This document shows, piece after piece, positions 18,537 through 28,550 of a DNA stretch of 64,000 nucleotides. Source of the stretch: Acidovorax sp. FJL06 (GTDB lineage Bacteria; Pseudomonadota; Gammaproteobacteria; Burkholderiales; Burkholderiaceae_C); contig NZ_QAJR01000010.1 in NCBI RefSeq assembly GCF_003852545.1, forward strand, positions 62,001 to 126,000, in the 5' to 3' direction. Under the pieces are notes generated by a model. That model worked only from the letters and a program-made list of their open reading frames with translations. It made no database searches and had not been told where the DNA came from. Every line of letters begins with the position of its first letter. The first letter of the stretch is position 1. The translations under genes and the position numbers were made by a program.

Positions 18537-19064
18537 TCAAGCACTGATGCTCAGGAATGCGGGATGTTGGGACAGGATCTGCAGGTTCAGTTCCTGCCAG
18601 CGTGTGCCGCTGGAATCGATATAGGTGGTGCCGAAGAAACTGGGCGCATCCTCGGCAGGCGGCTCGGACGACACAAAGGCATCGGTTCCGCGCAGGCCCG
18701 CGAGGCGGTCCACCAGCAGCGCGGCATTGACATCCAGCGCAGCGTTGAAGGCCAGCAGGCTGGACTCGGCCAGGGCCTGCTCGGTGCGGGGCGCCGCAGA
18801 GCCCAGCAGGCCCGCCAGATCCACAACGCCCACCAAGCCGCCACGCAGGTTGGCGACGCCAAGAAACCAGCTTTGGGTGTAGGGCACGGCCTGGACGGCG
18901 ACCCAGGGGAAAATCTCCCCGGACTGCCCCAGGGGCAGCAAGTAGAAACTCCCGGCGGACTCCACAGCCAGCCAGGATGACACCGACGTACCTTCGGTTT
19001 TTGCCGCCTGAAGGCGGCTGGCAAGTCGGGTCTGGAGCTCTCGTAGGGCTTCGCGGTTGGCCAT
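18537..19064 (-). CDS. pilI: PilI: CheW-like coupling protein
   Basis: 175 residues forming one CheW domain. Typical segments are FYLLPLGQSGEIFPW, SWFLGVANLRGGLVGVVDLAGLLG (the conserved groove near residues 68-91) and LLVDRLAGLRG. It links the receptor PilJ to the kinase ChpA in the cytoplasm. It starts at ATG 19064, 15 bases after the pilH stop, and is followed by pilJ after 21 bases, so it belongs to the same transcript. Confidence 0.93.
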   Translation of the reverse strand: MANREALRELQTRLASRLQAAKTEGTSVSSWLAVESAGSFYLLPLGQSGEIFPWVAVQAVPYTQSWFLGVANLRGGLVGVVDLAGLLGSAAPRTEQALAESSLLAFNAALDVNAALLVDRLAGLRGTDAFVSSEPPAEDAPSFFGTTYIDSSGTRWQELNLQILSQHPAFLSISA

Positions 19065-19079
19065 GAGCGCGCCGCAGCC

Positions 19080-19445
19080 TCAGTTCAGAGCGTCGATTTT
19101 GGCCTGCAATTCGGCGGGGTCCACCGGCTTGGTGATGTAGCCGCGCGCACCCTGACGCATGCCCCAGACACGGTCTGTTTCCTGGTTCTTGCTGGTGCAC
19201 ATGATGATGGGCACATCGGCGTACAGCGGGTCACGGGTAATGGCGCGCGTGAGCTGGAAACCGTTCTGGCCGGGCATGACCACGTCCATCAAGATCAGGT
19301 CGGGCTTTTCTTCAGCGAGGCGGCGGAATGCTTCGTCGGCATTTTCTGCAGTACGGACTTGCATGCCTTTTTTCTGAAGCAGGTCCGTCAAAAACATCAA
19401 CTCGGTCTTCGAGTCGTCGACGACCAATACTTTCTGAATGGGCAT
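19080..19445 (-). CDS. pilH: PilH: single-domain response regulator
   Basis: 121 residues, a lone CheY-like receiver. The acidic pocket is VVDDS (residues 8-12), the phospho-acceptor is Asp54 in LILMDVVMPGQNG, the switch Thr/Ser is in IIMCTSK and the conserved Lys is in ITKPVD. The order behind pilG and the VMPGQNGFQLTRAI sequence fit PilH, which in Pseudomonas favours retraction. The ATG shares one base with the pilG stop codon (TAATG). Confidence 0.92.
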   Translation of the reverse strand: MPIQKVLVVDDSKTELMFLTDLLQKKGMQVRTAENADEAFRRLAEEKPDLILMDVVMPGQNGFQLTRAITRDPLYADVPIIMCTSKNQETDRVWGMRQGARGYITKPVDPAELQAKIDALN

Positions 19446-19843
19446 TACATGGCTCCTTGTTGGGAATTGCCAAACTGTTGAACTGCCTGCAACAGCTGGT
19501 CTTTGGTAAATGGCTTGGTGAGATATTCCTGGCAGCCGACCATGCGCCCACGCGCCTTGTCGAACACGCCGTCCTTGGAGGACAGCATCACCACCGGAGT
19601 ATCTGCAAAACGGGCGTTGCGCTTAATGATGGCGCAGGTCTGGTACCCGTCGAGCTTGGGCATGAGGATGTCGCAGAAAATCAGCTGAGGCTGGTAATCA
19701 TTGACTTTGGCCAAAGCATCAAAGCCGTCGTCGGCCAACAAGACTTCATGCCCCCCCTGCTTGAGAAAAATCTCGGCGCTTCGACGGATGGTGTTGCTGT
19801 CATCCACCACGAGCACTTTGAAAGATGCGCCTGTTGTAGTCAA
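19445..19843 (-). CDS. pilG: PilG: single-domain response regulator
   Basis: 132 residues, a CheY-like receiver with acidic pocket VVDDS (12-16), phospho-acceptor Asp58 in LIFCDILMPKLDGYQT, switch Ser in VVMLSSK, and Lys in YLTKPFTKDQ. The CDILMPKLDGYQTCAIIK block is typical of PilG, which promotes pilus extension and cAMP signalling in Pseudomonas. It is the first Pil-Chp gene of the operon, 59 bp downstream of the rubredoxin gene, and is coupled to pilH by a one-base overlap. Confidence 0.93.
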   Translation of the reverse strand: MTTTGASFKVLVVDDSNTIRRSAEIFLKQGGHEVLLADDGFDALAKVNDYQPQLIFCDILMPKLDGYQTCAIIKRNARFADTPVVMLSSKDGVFDKARGRMVGCQEYLTKPFTKDQLLQAVQQFGNSQQGAM

Positions 19844-19902
19844 TTGTCACTGCTCCCGATGGAGAAAATAAACAACGCTGCAGCAAGTGGTGCTGGAGCG
19901 CC

Positions 19903-20076
19903 TCAGATCTGGACCATCTCGAAATCTTCCTTGCGGGCGCCACATTCAGGGCAGGTCCAATTCATCGGAACCTGGTCCCAGGGCGTATTGGGTGCAATGC
20001 CGTGCTCAGGGGACCCCTCTGCCTCGTCATAAATCCAGCCGCAAATCAAACACATCCAAGTTTTAAAGTCGGTCAC
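19903..20076 (-). CDS. Rubredoxin
   Basis: 57 residues, starting at GTG 20076; the next ATG falls inside the first cysteine knuckle region and would remove the conserved N-terminus. The two metal knuckles are MCLICGW (residues 8-14) and CPECGA (42-47), and GIAPNTPWDQVPMNWTCPEC is the standard rubredoxin block. The small cytoplasmic electron carrier binds one Fe by four Cys. It is 59 bp upstream of pilG on the same strand and divergent from thiD. Whether it is co-transcribed with the pilus genes cannot be read from the sequence. Confidence 0.95.
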   Translation of the reverse strand: MTDFKTWMCLICGWIYDEAEGSPEHGIAPNTPWDQVPMNWTCPECGARKEDFEMVQI

Positions 20077-20170
20077 AGCTTAAAGGGCCTTCACATAGAA
20101 TGCAACGATTGTATCTAGTGATCTCCGCGGCCTGCAGCTTCCGTGCCACCCCTCCAGCAGGATCTGGTCC

Positions 20171-21130
20171 ATGACCACCAAAGCACCTCTTCCCCCCTCA
20201 GAAACCATGGATCTTGAAGATGACGGCGCGGAGGAAGCGAGCCCGGCCTGTGTGCTCGTGTTCAATGCCAGCGACCCCAGCGGTGCCGGCGGATTGACGG
20301 CCGACATCACGGCCATTGCCTCGGTGGGCGGGCACCCGATTGCCGTGGTCACCGGCGCCTATGCCCGCGACACCGCTGAGATTTTTGACCACTTCAGCTT
20401 CGACGATGAAGCCGTCGCCGAACAGGCGCGGGCGGTGCTCGAAGACCTGCCCGTGCAGGCCATCAAGGTCGGCTTTGTGGGCAGCCCCGAGAACATCAGC
20501 ACCATTGCCGAGATCACGACCGACTACGACGAAGTCCCCGTGATCGCCTACATGCCGAACCTGTCCTGGTGGCGCGACGAGCTGATCGACGAGTACCTGG
20601 ACGCCTTCCGCGAATTGTTGTTGCCGCAGACTTCGGTGTTGGTAGGAAACCACAGCACGCTGTGGCGCTGGCTGCTGCCGGACTGGAGCGGCGAGCGCAG
20701 CCCCACCGCGCGCGACATCGCCCGCGCGGCCTCCGAGATGGGCGTGCCCTACACCCTGGTCACCGGCATCCCCCTGCCCGAGCAGTTTGTCGAGAACGTG
20801 CTGGCCTCCCCGCAGACGGTGCTGGGCAGCGGCAAGTTCGAGCTGTTCGACGCCACGTTCTCCGGCGCGGGCGACACGCTGTCGGCCGCGCTCACCGCCC
20901 TGGTGGCGAGCGGCAACGACCTGGGCGAAGCCACCAGCGAAGCCCTGGGCTACCTGGACCGCTGCCTGGACGCCGGCTTTCGCCCCGGCATGGGCCACAT
21001 CGTGCCCGACCGCATGTTCTGGGCCCAGCCCGACGACGATGACACCGAAGGTGACGAAGAAGAACCCGCGATTGACGAAACACAGGCCCTCGAAGGCTTT
21101 GTGATGCCTCCCCATGACACCAAGCACTGA
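20171..21130 (+). CDS. thiD: Hydroxymethylpyrimidine / phosphomethylpyrimidine kinase (ThiD family)
   Basis: 319 residues in the ribokinase-like fold. An N-terminal extension of about 25 acidic residues precedes [31 protein letters not shown], the ThiD substrate block. The C-terminal anion hole with catalytic Asp is in [15 protein letters not shown] (about 227-241). It phosphorylates HMP to HMP-PP for thiamine synthesis. The C-terminal tail is acidic ([11 protein letters not shown]). AGGA lies 8 bp before the ATG. The stop overlaps hemL by 17 bases. No TPP riboswitch was seen upstream, and the sequence is a divergent ThiD form, so its exact pyrimidine substrate is inferred. Confidence 0.82.
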   Translation: MTTKAPLPPSETMDLEDDGAEEASPACVLVFNASDPSGAGGLTADITAIASVGGHPIAVVTGAYARDTAEIFDHFSFDDEAVAEQARAVLEDLPVQAIKVGFVGSPENISTIAEITTDYDEVPVIAYMPNLSWWRDELIDEYLDAFRELLLPQTSVLVGNHSTLWRWLLPDWSGERSPTARDIARAASEMGVPYTLVTGIPLPEQFVENVLASPQTVLGSGKFELFDATFSGAGDTLSAALTALVASGNDLGEATSEALGYLDRCLDAGFRPGMGHIVPDRMFWAQPDDDDTEGDEEEPAIDETQALEGFVMPPHDTKH

Positions 21131-22418
21131 TCTCAACATCCCCCTGTTCGAACGCGCCAAGGCGCTCATCCCTGGCGGCGTGAATTCGCCTGTGCGGGCC
21201 TTCAAGGCCGTGGGCGGCACGCCCCGCTTCGTCAAGCGCGCGCAAGGCGCCTACTTCTGGGACGCCAACGACCAACGCTTCATCGACTACATCGGCTCCT
21301 GGGGCCCGATGATCCTGGGCCACGGCCACCCGGCCGTGCTCGAAGCGGTGCAGAGCGCCGCGCTCGAAGGCTTCAGCTTTGGCGCACCCACCGAGCGCGA
21401 GGTCGAACTGGCCGAGGAGATCCTGAGCCTTGTCCCTTCGATGGAGATGATCCGCCTCGTCAGCTCCGGCACCGAGGCCGGCATGAGCGCGATCCGCCTC
21501 GCGCGCGGCGCCACGGGCCGCAGCAAGTTCATCAAGTTCGAGGGCTGCTACCACGGCCACGCGGATTCGCTGCTGGTCAAGGCGGGCTCGGGCCTGGCCA
21601 CTTTCGGCAACGCCACCAGCGCGGGCGTACCGCCCGAGGTGGTGCAGCACACCCTGGTGCTCGAATACAACAACATCCCCCAGCTCGAAGAAGCCTTTGC
21701 GCTGCACGGCAAAGAACTGGCCTGCGTGATGATCGAGCCCATCGCGGGCAACATGAACCTGGTGCGCGCGAGCGTGCCTTTCATGCGCCGCTGCCGCGAG
21801 CTGTGCACGCAGTACGGCGCGCTGCTGGTGCTCGACGAGGTGATGACAGGCTTCCGCGTGGCGCTGGGCAGCGCGCAAAGCGTGTACGCCCAAAGCATCC
21901 CCGGCTTCAAGCCCGACCTCACGGTGCTGGGCAAGGTGATTGGCGGCGGCATGCCGCTGGCCGCCTTTGGCGGGCCGCGCGCCATCATGGAACACCTCGC
22001 GCCCCTGGGTGGGGTCTACCAGGCCGGCACGCTGTCGGGCAACCCCGTGGCCACCGCCTGTGGCCTGGCCACGCTGCGCGAGATCAAGAAGCCCGGCTTC
22101 TTCGATGCGCTCTCGGCCCGCACCCGCTCCCTGGTCGATGGCCTGGCCGCTGCGGCCCAGGCAGAAGGCGTGCCTTTCAGCACCGACTGCGAAGGCGGCA
22201 TGTTCGGTTTCTTCCTGCTGCCCGAGCTGCCCCAGAACTACGCCCAAGTGCTCCAAACCGACAACGCGCGCTTCAACACGTTGTTTCACGGCCTGCTGGA
22301 CCGCGGCATCTACATCGCCCCCGCGCTGTACGAGGCCGGCTTTGTGAGCGCCGCCCACACGGCCGACGACATCGCGGCCACCGTGGCAGCTGCGCGCGAA
22401 GTCTTCAAGACACTATAA
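21114..22418 (+). CDS. hemL: Glutamate-1-semialdehyde 2,1-aminomutase
   Basis: 434 residues. This PLP enzyme makes 5-aminolevulinate from glutamate-1-semialdehyde in C5-pathway haem synthesis. Seen: [19 protein letters not shown] (residues 15-33), [20 protein letters not shown] (PLP phosphate site), [27 protein letters not shown] and the Schiff-base Lys274 in [16 protein letters not shown]. Normal length. It is coupled to thiD by a 17-base overlap. A dispersed palindrome follows the stop codon. Confidence 0.97.
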   Translation: MTPSTDLNIPLFERAKALIPGGVNSPVRAFKAVGGTPRFVKRAQGAYFWDANDQRFIDYIGSWGPMILGHGHPAVLEAVQSAALEGFSFGAPTEREVELAEEILSLVPSMEMIRLVSSGTEAGMSAIRLARGATGRSKFIKFEGCYHGHADSLLVKAGSGLATFGNATSAGVPPEVVQHTLVLEYNNIPQLEEAFALHGKELACVMIEPIAGNMNLVRASVPFMRRCRELCTQYGALLVLDEVMTGFRVALGSAQSVYAQSIPGFKPDLTVLGKVIGGGMPLAAFGGPRAIMEHLAPLGGVYQAGTLSGNPVATACGLATLREIKKPGFFDALSARTRSLVDGLAAAAQAEGVPFSTDCEGGMFGFFLLPELPQNYAQVLQTDNARFNTLFHGLLDRGIYIAPALYEAGFVSAAHTADDIAATVAAAREVFKTL

Positions 22419-22466
22419 AAACAATAGCTACTTGCGCTTATCCATAGCGCGGTAACGGCGCTTTTC
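22419..22466. repeat. Dispersed intergenic palindrome, copy 2
   Basis: The sequence ATAGCTACTTGCGCTTATCC continues to ATAGCGC, with a short stem GCGCT (22434-22438) / AGCGC (22446-22450). It matches copies 3-5 in its core and lies just after hemL. Confidence 0.65.
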
Positions 22467-22486
22467 TTCATATCCCGTGCGGGCCG

Positions 22487-23266
22487 TCACAACAGCCCGC
22501 GCAGCTCACGGGCTGCCTCCTGCAGCAGCGGCAGCAGATCACGCTGCAGGCTCCCTTCATCAATCTGCTTGGGCGACGCCACCACATTGAGGGCCGCCAC
22601 CGTGTGGCCCTGCAGGTTGCGCAGCGGCACGGCCAGTGCATGCACGCCCAACTCGTGCTCCTCCACCGCCAGGCAATAGTCGTCGCGCCGCGCTTTGGCG
22701 ATCACCTGCCGCAGCGGGCCCACCTGGGTGATGGTGTGGGGCGTGAGGCGCTGCAGCGAGCAGCCCTTGAGCCACTGCGTGAGTTCTGCCGGTGGCAGCG
22801 CCGCCAGCAGCACCCGCCCCGTGGACGTGGGATGCGCCGGCAGCCGTGCGCCCAGGTGCAGACCATAGGCCAGCACGCGGGATGGCGCGCCATACACCCC
22901 GCTGCGCGCCACGATCACCACCTCGCTGCCATCCAGCACCACGGCCGAGAACGACTGCTGCGTCTGCGCCGCCAGCCGGTTGAGCGTGGGCTGCAGCACG
23001 CGCGGCAGGCGCGCCGACGCAAGGTAGCTGCCCGAAAAGCGCAGCACCTTGGGCGCCAGCCAGAAATAGCTGCCGTCCGTCTCCAGGTAGCCCAGGTGCG
23101 CGAGCGTGAGCAAGTGCCGCCGCGCCGCCGCGCGCGTGAGCCCGGTGCGCTGTGCGGCCAGCGTGGCGTTCAGGCGCTGGCGTTCGGTGTCAAAACTCTC
23201 CAGCACGGCCAGGCCCTTGGCCATGCCTTCGATGAAATCTGCCTTGGCGATGGAGATGCGGGTCAT
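22487..23266 (-). CDS. pobR: IclR-family regulator PobR/PcaR type
   Basis: 259 residues from ATG 23266 (MTRISIAKADFIEGMAKGL); the open frame extends 21 codons further without family sequence. An N-terminal winged helix-turn-helix (LNATLAAQRTGLTRAAARRHLLTLAHLGYL, about 32-61) is followed by the IclR effector domain, with SYLASARLPRVLQPTLNRLA and the PcaU/PobR-type HPTSTGRVLLAALP. It is divergent from pobA with 295 bp between the start codons, the classical arrangement in which PobR activates pobA with 4-hydroxybenzoate as inducer. The symbol rests on this context. Confidence 0.88.
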   Translation of the reverse strand: MTRISIAKADFIEGMAKGLAVLESFDTERQRLNATLAAQRTGLTRAAARRHLLTLAHLGYLETDGSYFWLAPKVLRFSGSYLASARLPRVLQPTLNRLAAQTQQSFSAVVLDGSEVVIVARSGVYGAPSRVLAYGLHLGARLPAHPTSTGRVLLAALPPAELTQWLKGCSLQRLTPHTITQVGPLRQVIAKARRDDYCLAVEEHELGVHALAVPLRNLQGHTVAALNVVASPKQIDEGSLQRDLLPLLQEAARELRGLL

Positions 23267-23400
23267 GGTGGCGGTGGAAGTGATGGAACAGGGCCATGTG
23301 CGGCCTGCACGAGCGGGGCCATAGCGCACGTCCGCCTCACCCCCGAACCTTCGGGACCGCCGGGAAGCACGGCACCTTGACCCGGATCATGCCTGCCTGC

Positions 23401-23411
23401 GCGATCATCGC
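23401..23411. promoter_or_regulatory. Candidate PobR operator in the pobR-pobA intergenic region
   Basis: A perfect short inverted repeat GCGATCATCGC lies between the divergent genes, about 160 bp before pobA. A -35-like TTGACG occurs at 23459-23464, but no good -10 follows. IclR-type regulators bind such palindromes between divergent promoters. The assignment is tentative. Confidence 0.3.
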
Positions 23412-23462
23412 ACAAAGCATCTATCTATCGCGCGCTACCGCAGTGCAGGCATCCTCATTTGA

Positions 23463-24746
<1,284 letters not shown>

Positions 24747-24763
24747 GGCCCACGGCCCATTGA

Positions 24764-24808
24764 AAAAGGCCAGGGCCTGGAGTCACCTCCAGGCCCTGGC
24801 CTTTTGTT
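24764..24808. terminator. Bidirectional terminator between pobA and purH
   Basis: A perfect 19-bp stem (arms 24764-24782 and 24787-24805, loop TCAC) has A/T flanks on both sides, giving U-tracts in both directions. It serves the convergent pobA (+) and purH (-). Confidence 0.95.
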
Positions 24809-24852
24809 GTATTGCAGCGCACGCCCGGGAAGCCTGCGGCTTCCCGCTGCCA

Positions 24853-26454
24853 TCAATGCCGGAAGTGGCGCACGCCGCTGAACACCATGGCCACGCCGCG
24901 CTCGTTGGCAGCGTCAATCACTTCGTTGTCGCGCATCGAACCGCCGGGCTGGATCACGCAGGTCGCGCCCGCATCCACCACCACATCCAGGCCGTCGCGG
25001 AAGGGGAAGAATGCGTCGCTGGCCACCACGGTGCCCTGCAGCGACAGGTTGGCGTGGCCGGCCTTGATGCTGGCAATGCGGGCCGAATCGAGGCGGCTCA
25101 TCTGGCCAGCGCCCACGCCCATGGTCATGCCACCCTTGCAGAAGACGATGGCGTTGCTCTTGACGTACTTGGCCACCTTCCAGGCAAACAGCAGGTCTTC
25201 CATCTCTTCCAGCGTGGGCTGCTTTTGCGTCACGACCTTGAGGTCGATGAGCGAGAGCTCGTGGTTGTCGGCGGTCTGCAGCAGCAGGCCCGAGCCGATG
25301 CGCTTGGCGTCCATGGCGTTGCGGCCGCGCTCCCAATCGGTGGCACCACCATGGGCAGGCAACGCGATCTTGAGCAGGCGCACATTGGCCTTGGCCTTGA
25401 AGATCTCGAGCGCCTCGGCCGTGAAGTCGGGCGCCATCAGCACTTCGACAAACTGCTTGCTGACCTGTGCAGCGGCCTGGCCGTCCACCACGCGGTTGAA
25501 CGCGATGATGCCGCCGAAGGCGCTGGTGGGGTCGGTCTGAAAGGCCTTGCTGTAGGCGCTCAGCGCGTCCAGACCCACGGCCACGCCGCAGGGGTTGGCG
25601 TGCTTGACGATCACACAGGCGGCGGCCTCGAAGCTCTTCACGCATTCCCAGGCCGCGTCTGCGTCGGCGATGTTGTTGTAGCTCAGCTCCTTGCCCTGCA
25701 GCTGCACGCCAGTGACCAGCGAACCGGGCGCGGGGTGCAGGTCGCGGTACAGCGCGGCCTGCTGGTGGCTGTTTTCGCCGTAGCGCAGGTCCTGCACCTT
25801 GGTGAAGATGCCGTTGCTCTGGCCGGGGAACTGGGCGCGCGTAGGCACATAGGTTTCCGACAGTTTTTCTTCTTCGAACGTCACCGACGAGAGGTAGTCG
25901 CTGATCGCGCCGTCGTACTGGGCGATGCGGTTGAATGCGGCCACCGACAGCGCAAAACGCAGCTTGTCAGACAGCTTGCCGCCCGCCTTCAGTTCTGCCA
26001 GCACGGCCTCGTACTGGTCGGCCGAGGTGATCACGCCCACATCCTGCCAGTTCTTGGCGGCGCTGCGCACCATGGCGGGGCCGCCGATGTCGATGTTTTC
26101 GATCGCGTCGGCCAGCGTGCAACCGGCCTTGGCCACGGTGGCTTCAAAGGGGTAGAGGTTGACCACCAGCAGGTCGATGGTGTCGATGCCGTGCTCCTTG
26201 AGCGCCGCCATGTGTTCGGGCAACTCGCGGCGCGCCAGCAGGCCGCCGTGCACCTTGGGGTGCAGCGTCTTCACACGGCCGTCCAGCATCTCGGGGAACT
26301 GGGTGACCTCGGCCACCTCGGTCACGGGCAGGCCCTTGTCGGCCAGCAGCTTGGCGGTGCCGCCGGTGGACAGGAGCTTGATGCCCAGCGCGTGCAGGGC
26401 TTGCGCGAATTCGACGATGCCGGTCTTGTCGGAGACGGAGAGGAGTGCGTTCAT
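24853..26454 (-). CDS. purH: Bifunctional AICAR formyltransferase / IMP cyclohydrolase
   Basis: 533 residues. It catalyses the last two steps of IMP synthesis. The N-terminal MGS-like cyclohydrolase domain (about 1-195) shows [43 protein letters not shown] and [17 protein letters not shown]. The C-terminal transformylase contains the catalytic Lys-His pair in [15 protein letters not shown] and ends in [16 protein letters not shown]...[18 protein letters not shown]. Length is normal. It is preceded by a dispersed palindrome and the fis gene on the same strand, 97 bp away, and may be read from its own promoter. Confidence 0.98.
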   Translation of the reverse strand: MNALLSVSDKTGIVEFAQALHALGIKLLSTGGTAKLLADKGLPVTEVAEVTQFPEMLDGRVKTLHPKVHGGLLARRELPEHMAALKEHGIDTIDLLVVNLYPFEATVAKAGCTLADAIENIDIGGPAMVRSAAKNWQDVGVITSADQYEAVLAELKAGGKLSDKLRFALSVAAFNRIAQYDGAISDYLSSVTFEEEKLSETYVPTRAQFPGQSNGIFTKVQDLRYGENSHQQAALYRDLHPAPGSLVTGVQLQGKELSYNNIADADAAWECVKSFEAAACVIVKHANPCGVAVGLDALSAYSKAFQTDPTSAFGGIIAFNRVVDGQAAAQVSKQFVEVLMAPDFTAEALEIFKAKANVRLLKIALPAHGGATDWERGRNAMDAKRIGSGLLLQTADNHELSLIDLKVVTQKQPTLEEMEDLLFAWKVAKYVKSNAIVFCKGGMTMGVGAGQMSRLDSARIASIKAGHANLSLQGTVVASDAFFPFRDGLDVVVDAGATCVIQPGGSMRDNEVIDAANERGVAMVFSGVRHFRH

Positions 26455-26481
26455 GGTGGTGGGGAGGTTTTGAATAAAAAC

Positions 26482-26527
26482 GGTCTGTAGCGCTTATCCA
26501 TCCAGCGCAAGCAGCTACAAATTAGAT
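26482..26527. repeat. Dispersed intergenic palindrome, copy 3
   Basis: On the minus strand the element reads TAGCTGCTTGCGCTGGATGG then ATAAGCGCTA, closely matching copy 2. The short stem AGCGCT/AGCGC has its arms at about 26489-26494 and 26504-26508. It lies between fis and purH. Confidence 0.65.
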
Positions 26528-26550
26528 AGCAAATACTTTCAGGCAAGCCG

Positions 26551-26784
26551 TCACAGCAGCTTGTGCTCGACCAGTTTCTTGCGCAGGGTGTTGCGGTTCA
26601 GGCCCAGCCATTCGGCGGCGCGCGACTGGTTGTTGTCGGCATGGGTCATCACCACTTCCAGCAGCGGTTTTTCGACCACGCGCACCAGCATGTCGTACAT
26701 GCCATCGGGCGTCTCGCCGCCCAGGTCGCGAAAGTAGCCTTGCAGGCTCTCGCGCACGCATTCTTCTATGTGTTTCTTGCTCAT
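26551..26784 (-). CDS. fis: Fis-family DNA-binding protein
   Basis: 77 residues, shorter than the 98-residue Escherichia coli Fis but normal for betaproteobacteria. The C-terminal helix-turn-helix NQSRAAEWLGLNRNTLRKKLVEH occupies about residues 52-74, preceded by the dimer-core helices (LVRVVEKPLLEVVMTHA). This nucleoid-associated protein bends DNA and tunes rRNA and other promoters. Its ATG overlaps the dusB stop by four bases (ATGA), the widely conserved dusB-fis operon. Confidence 0.95.
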   Translation of the reverse strand: MSKKHIEECVRESLQGYFRDLGGETPDGMYDMLVRVVEKPLLEVVMTHADNNQSRAAEWLGLNRNTLRKKLVEHKLL

Positions 26785-27827
26785 GCAGCCAATCCCTCTT
26801 GTTCTTCTGGTTCTGCGTCCACGCCACTGGCGGCGGGCAGCCGATCCATCTGCTGCCCCAGAGCATCCAGGTAGTCGGCCACGGCCTGCCACTGCGTGGT
26901 GCAGTCTTCGATCGTATTGATGTGTGCCCGCAAGGCCTCGCCGCCCGGCAGCGCACGCAGGTACCAGGCAATGTGCTTGCGCGCACTGCGCACCCCGGTC
27001 AGCTCGCCATACAGGCGGTAGTGGTCTTGCAGGTGGTCCAGCAGCAGGCGCCGCACCTCGGCCACCAGCGGCGGCGCCAGGTGTTCGCCCGTGGCCAGGA
27101 AGTGGCCGATCTCGCGGAAGATCCACGGACGGCCCTGGGCGGCGCGGCCAATCATGATCGCGTCGGCCCCGGTGGCAGCCAGCACATCGCGCGCCTTCTC
27201 GGGCGACGTGATGTCGCCATTGGCCACCACGGGCACTTTCACGGCCGCCTTGACGGCCGCGATGGTGTCGTACTCTGCCTGGCCCTTGTAGCCCTGCTCG
27301 CGCGTGCGGCCGTGCACCGTGAGCATCTTTATGCCCACGCCTTCGAACGCGCGCGCCAGGGCCACGGCGTTCTTGTGCTCCTGGCACCAGCCGGTGCGCA
27401 TCTTCAGCGTGACGGGCACGTTGAAGGGCGCGCAGGCCTCGACCACCGCAGCGGCGATCTCCACCGCCAGCGCCTCGTTCTGCATCAGCGCGGAGCCCGC
27501 CCACTTGTTGCAGACCTTCTTGGCCGGGCAGCCCATGTTGATGTCGATGATCTGCGCGCCGCGTTCCACGTTGTAGACCGCAGCCTCGGCCATCATCGGC
27601 GCCTCGGTGCCGGCGATCTGCACGGCAATGGGCCCCGGCTCCCCTTCATGGTTGGCCCGGCGCGAGGTCTTGAGGCTGTTCCACAGGTCCTTGCGCGAGG
27701 TCACCATCTCGCTCACCGCATAGCCCGCGCCCAGCGCCTTGCACAGCTGGCGAAACGGCCGGTCCGTGACGCCCGCCATCGGGGCGACGAACAACCGGTT
27801 CGCCAAAGGAATGTGGCCAATGTGCAT
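26781..27827 (-). CDS. dusB: tRNA-dihydrouridine synthase B
   Basis: 348 residues. The FMN enzyme reduces uridine to dihydrouridine in the D-loop of tRNA. Motifs: LFVAPMAGVTDRPFRQLC (residues 12-29), IDINMGCPAKKVCNKWAGSALM with the catalytic Cys in VCNKW (about residue 104), VTLKMRTGW, LTVHGRTREQGYKG, VVANGDITSPEKA and MIGRAAQGRPWIF. It forms a coupled operon with fis. The start is ATG 27827, about 45 bases downstream of a -10-like TACAAT. Confidence 0.97.
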   Translation of the reverse strand: MHIGHIPLANRLFVAPMAGVTDRPFRQLCKALGAGYAVSEMVTSRKDLWNSLKTSRRANHEGEPGPIAVQIAGTEAPMMAEAAVYNVERGAQIIDINMGCPAKKVCNKWAGSALMQNEALAVEIAAAVVEACAPFNVPVTLKMRTGWCQEHKNAVALARAFEGVGIKMLTVHGRTREQGYKGQAEYDTIAAVKAAVKVPVVANGDITSPEKARDVLAATGADAIMIGRAAQGRPWIFREIGHFLATGEHLAPPLVAEVRRLLLDHLQDHYRLYGELTGVRSARKHIAWYLRALPGGEALRAHINTIEDCTTQWQAVADYLDALGQQMDRLPAASGVDAEPEEQEGLAA

Positions 27828-27876
27828 GGGAGGGGTGCGGGAGGGGGCGACAGCGAATGCTGAAAAAGGAGGCGGG

Positions 27877-27882
27877 ATTGTA
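27877..27882 (-). promoter_or_regulatory. Candidate -10 element of the dusB-fis promoter
   Basis: The minus strand shows TACAAT about 50 bp upstream of the dusB start, in a locally AT-rich patch. A matching -35 is weak. An inverted repeat ATTTCA...TGAAAT (27893-27898, 27904-27909) lies just upstream and could be an operator. Confidence 0.4.
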
Positions 27883-28024
27883 CCTGCTCAAAATTTCAGC
27901 AAATGAAATGTTCTGGCATGGGTGGCTATCCCCACGCAGCCTCCCATTGGCAATGCGCAAATTCCCCGGGTCCGGCAGGCTGCCAACCCCATGGCATGCC
28001 CGGGCCGCGCCCTACACTCCCCCC

Positions 28025-28507
28025 ATGGAAATCTGGATGCACCAGCTGCTGGAATGGCTGGCCCTGCCACAGTTCGGCCTGAGCACGGTCTTTGTCGTTT
28101 CGTTCATCTCGGCCACGCTGCTGCCAATGGGCTCGGAGCCCGCCGTGTTTGGCCTCATCAAACTCAACCCCGAGCTGTTCTGGCCCACCATTGCCGTGGC
28201 CACCATCGGCAACACGCTGGGCGGTGGCGTGAGCTGGTGGATGGGCCTGGGTGCGCACCGGGCGGTGGACCGGGCACGCGGCAATGCCACCGAGCTGCGG
28301 GCGCTGAACTGGCTCCAGCGCTTTGGCCCCCGCGCCTGCCTGCTGAGCTGGCTGCCGGTGGTGGGCGACCCGCTGTGCGCCGTGGCCGGCTGGCTCAAAC
28401 TGCCCTTCTGGCCCTGCCTGGCCTACATGGCCGTGGGCAAGTTCCTGCGCTACCTGGTCATGACGGGGGTGCTGCTGTATTTGATGCCGGGGCATGTGGG
28501 GCTGTAG
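28025..28507 (+). CDS. YqaA/DedA-like small integral membrane protein
   Basis: 160 residues from ATG 28025 (MEIWMHQLLEWLALPQFGLS). It is a SNARE-associated/DedA superfamily protein of the YqaA type: a re-entrant helix region STVFVVSFISATLLPMGSEPAVFGLI, then ATIGNTLGGGVSWWMG, and the downstream block LQRFGPRACLLSWLPVVGDPLCAVAGWL, where the Arg and Gly-Asp are conserved. Three to four membrane segments are predicted by eye. Relatives act in membrane homeostasis or lipid transport; the role here is not established. It is a single gene, divergent from dusB-fis. Confidence 0.85.
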   Translation: MEIWMHQLLEWLALPQFGLSTVFVVSFISATLLPMGSEPAVFGLIKLNPELFWPTIAVATIGNTLGGGVSWWMGLGAHRAVDRARGNATELRALNWLQRFGPRACLLSWLPVVGDPLCAVAGWLKLPFWPCLAYMAVGKFLRYLVMTGVLLYLMPGHVGL

Positions 28508-28550
28508 GCGCTGAAGGCACCCAGGGCCCGGGGCCCCGCCCTCGGACGGG

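Noticed and set aside
20077-20170. Possible TPP riboswitch before thiD
   Set aside because: The 94-bp gap has neither the conserved CUGAGA/thi-box segments nor suitable hairpins.
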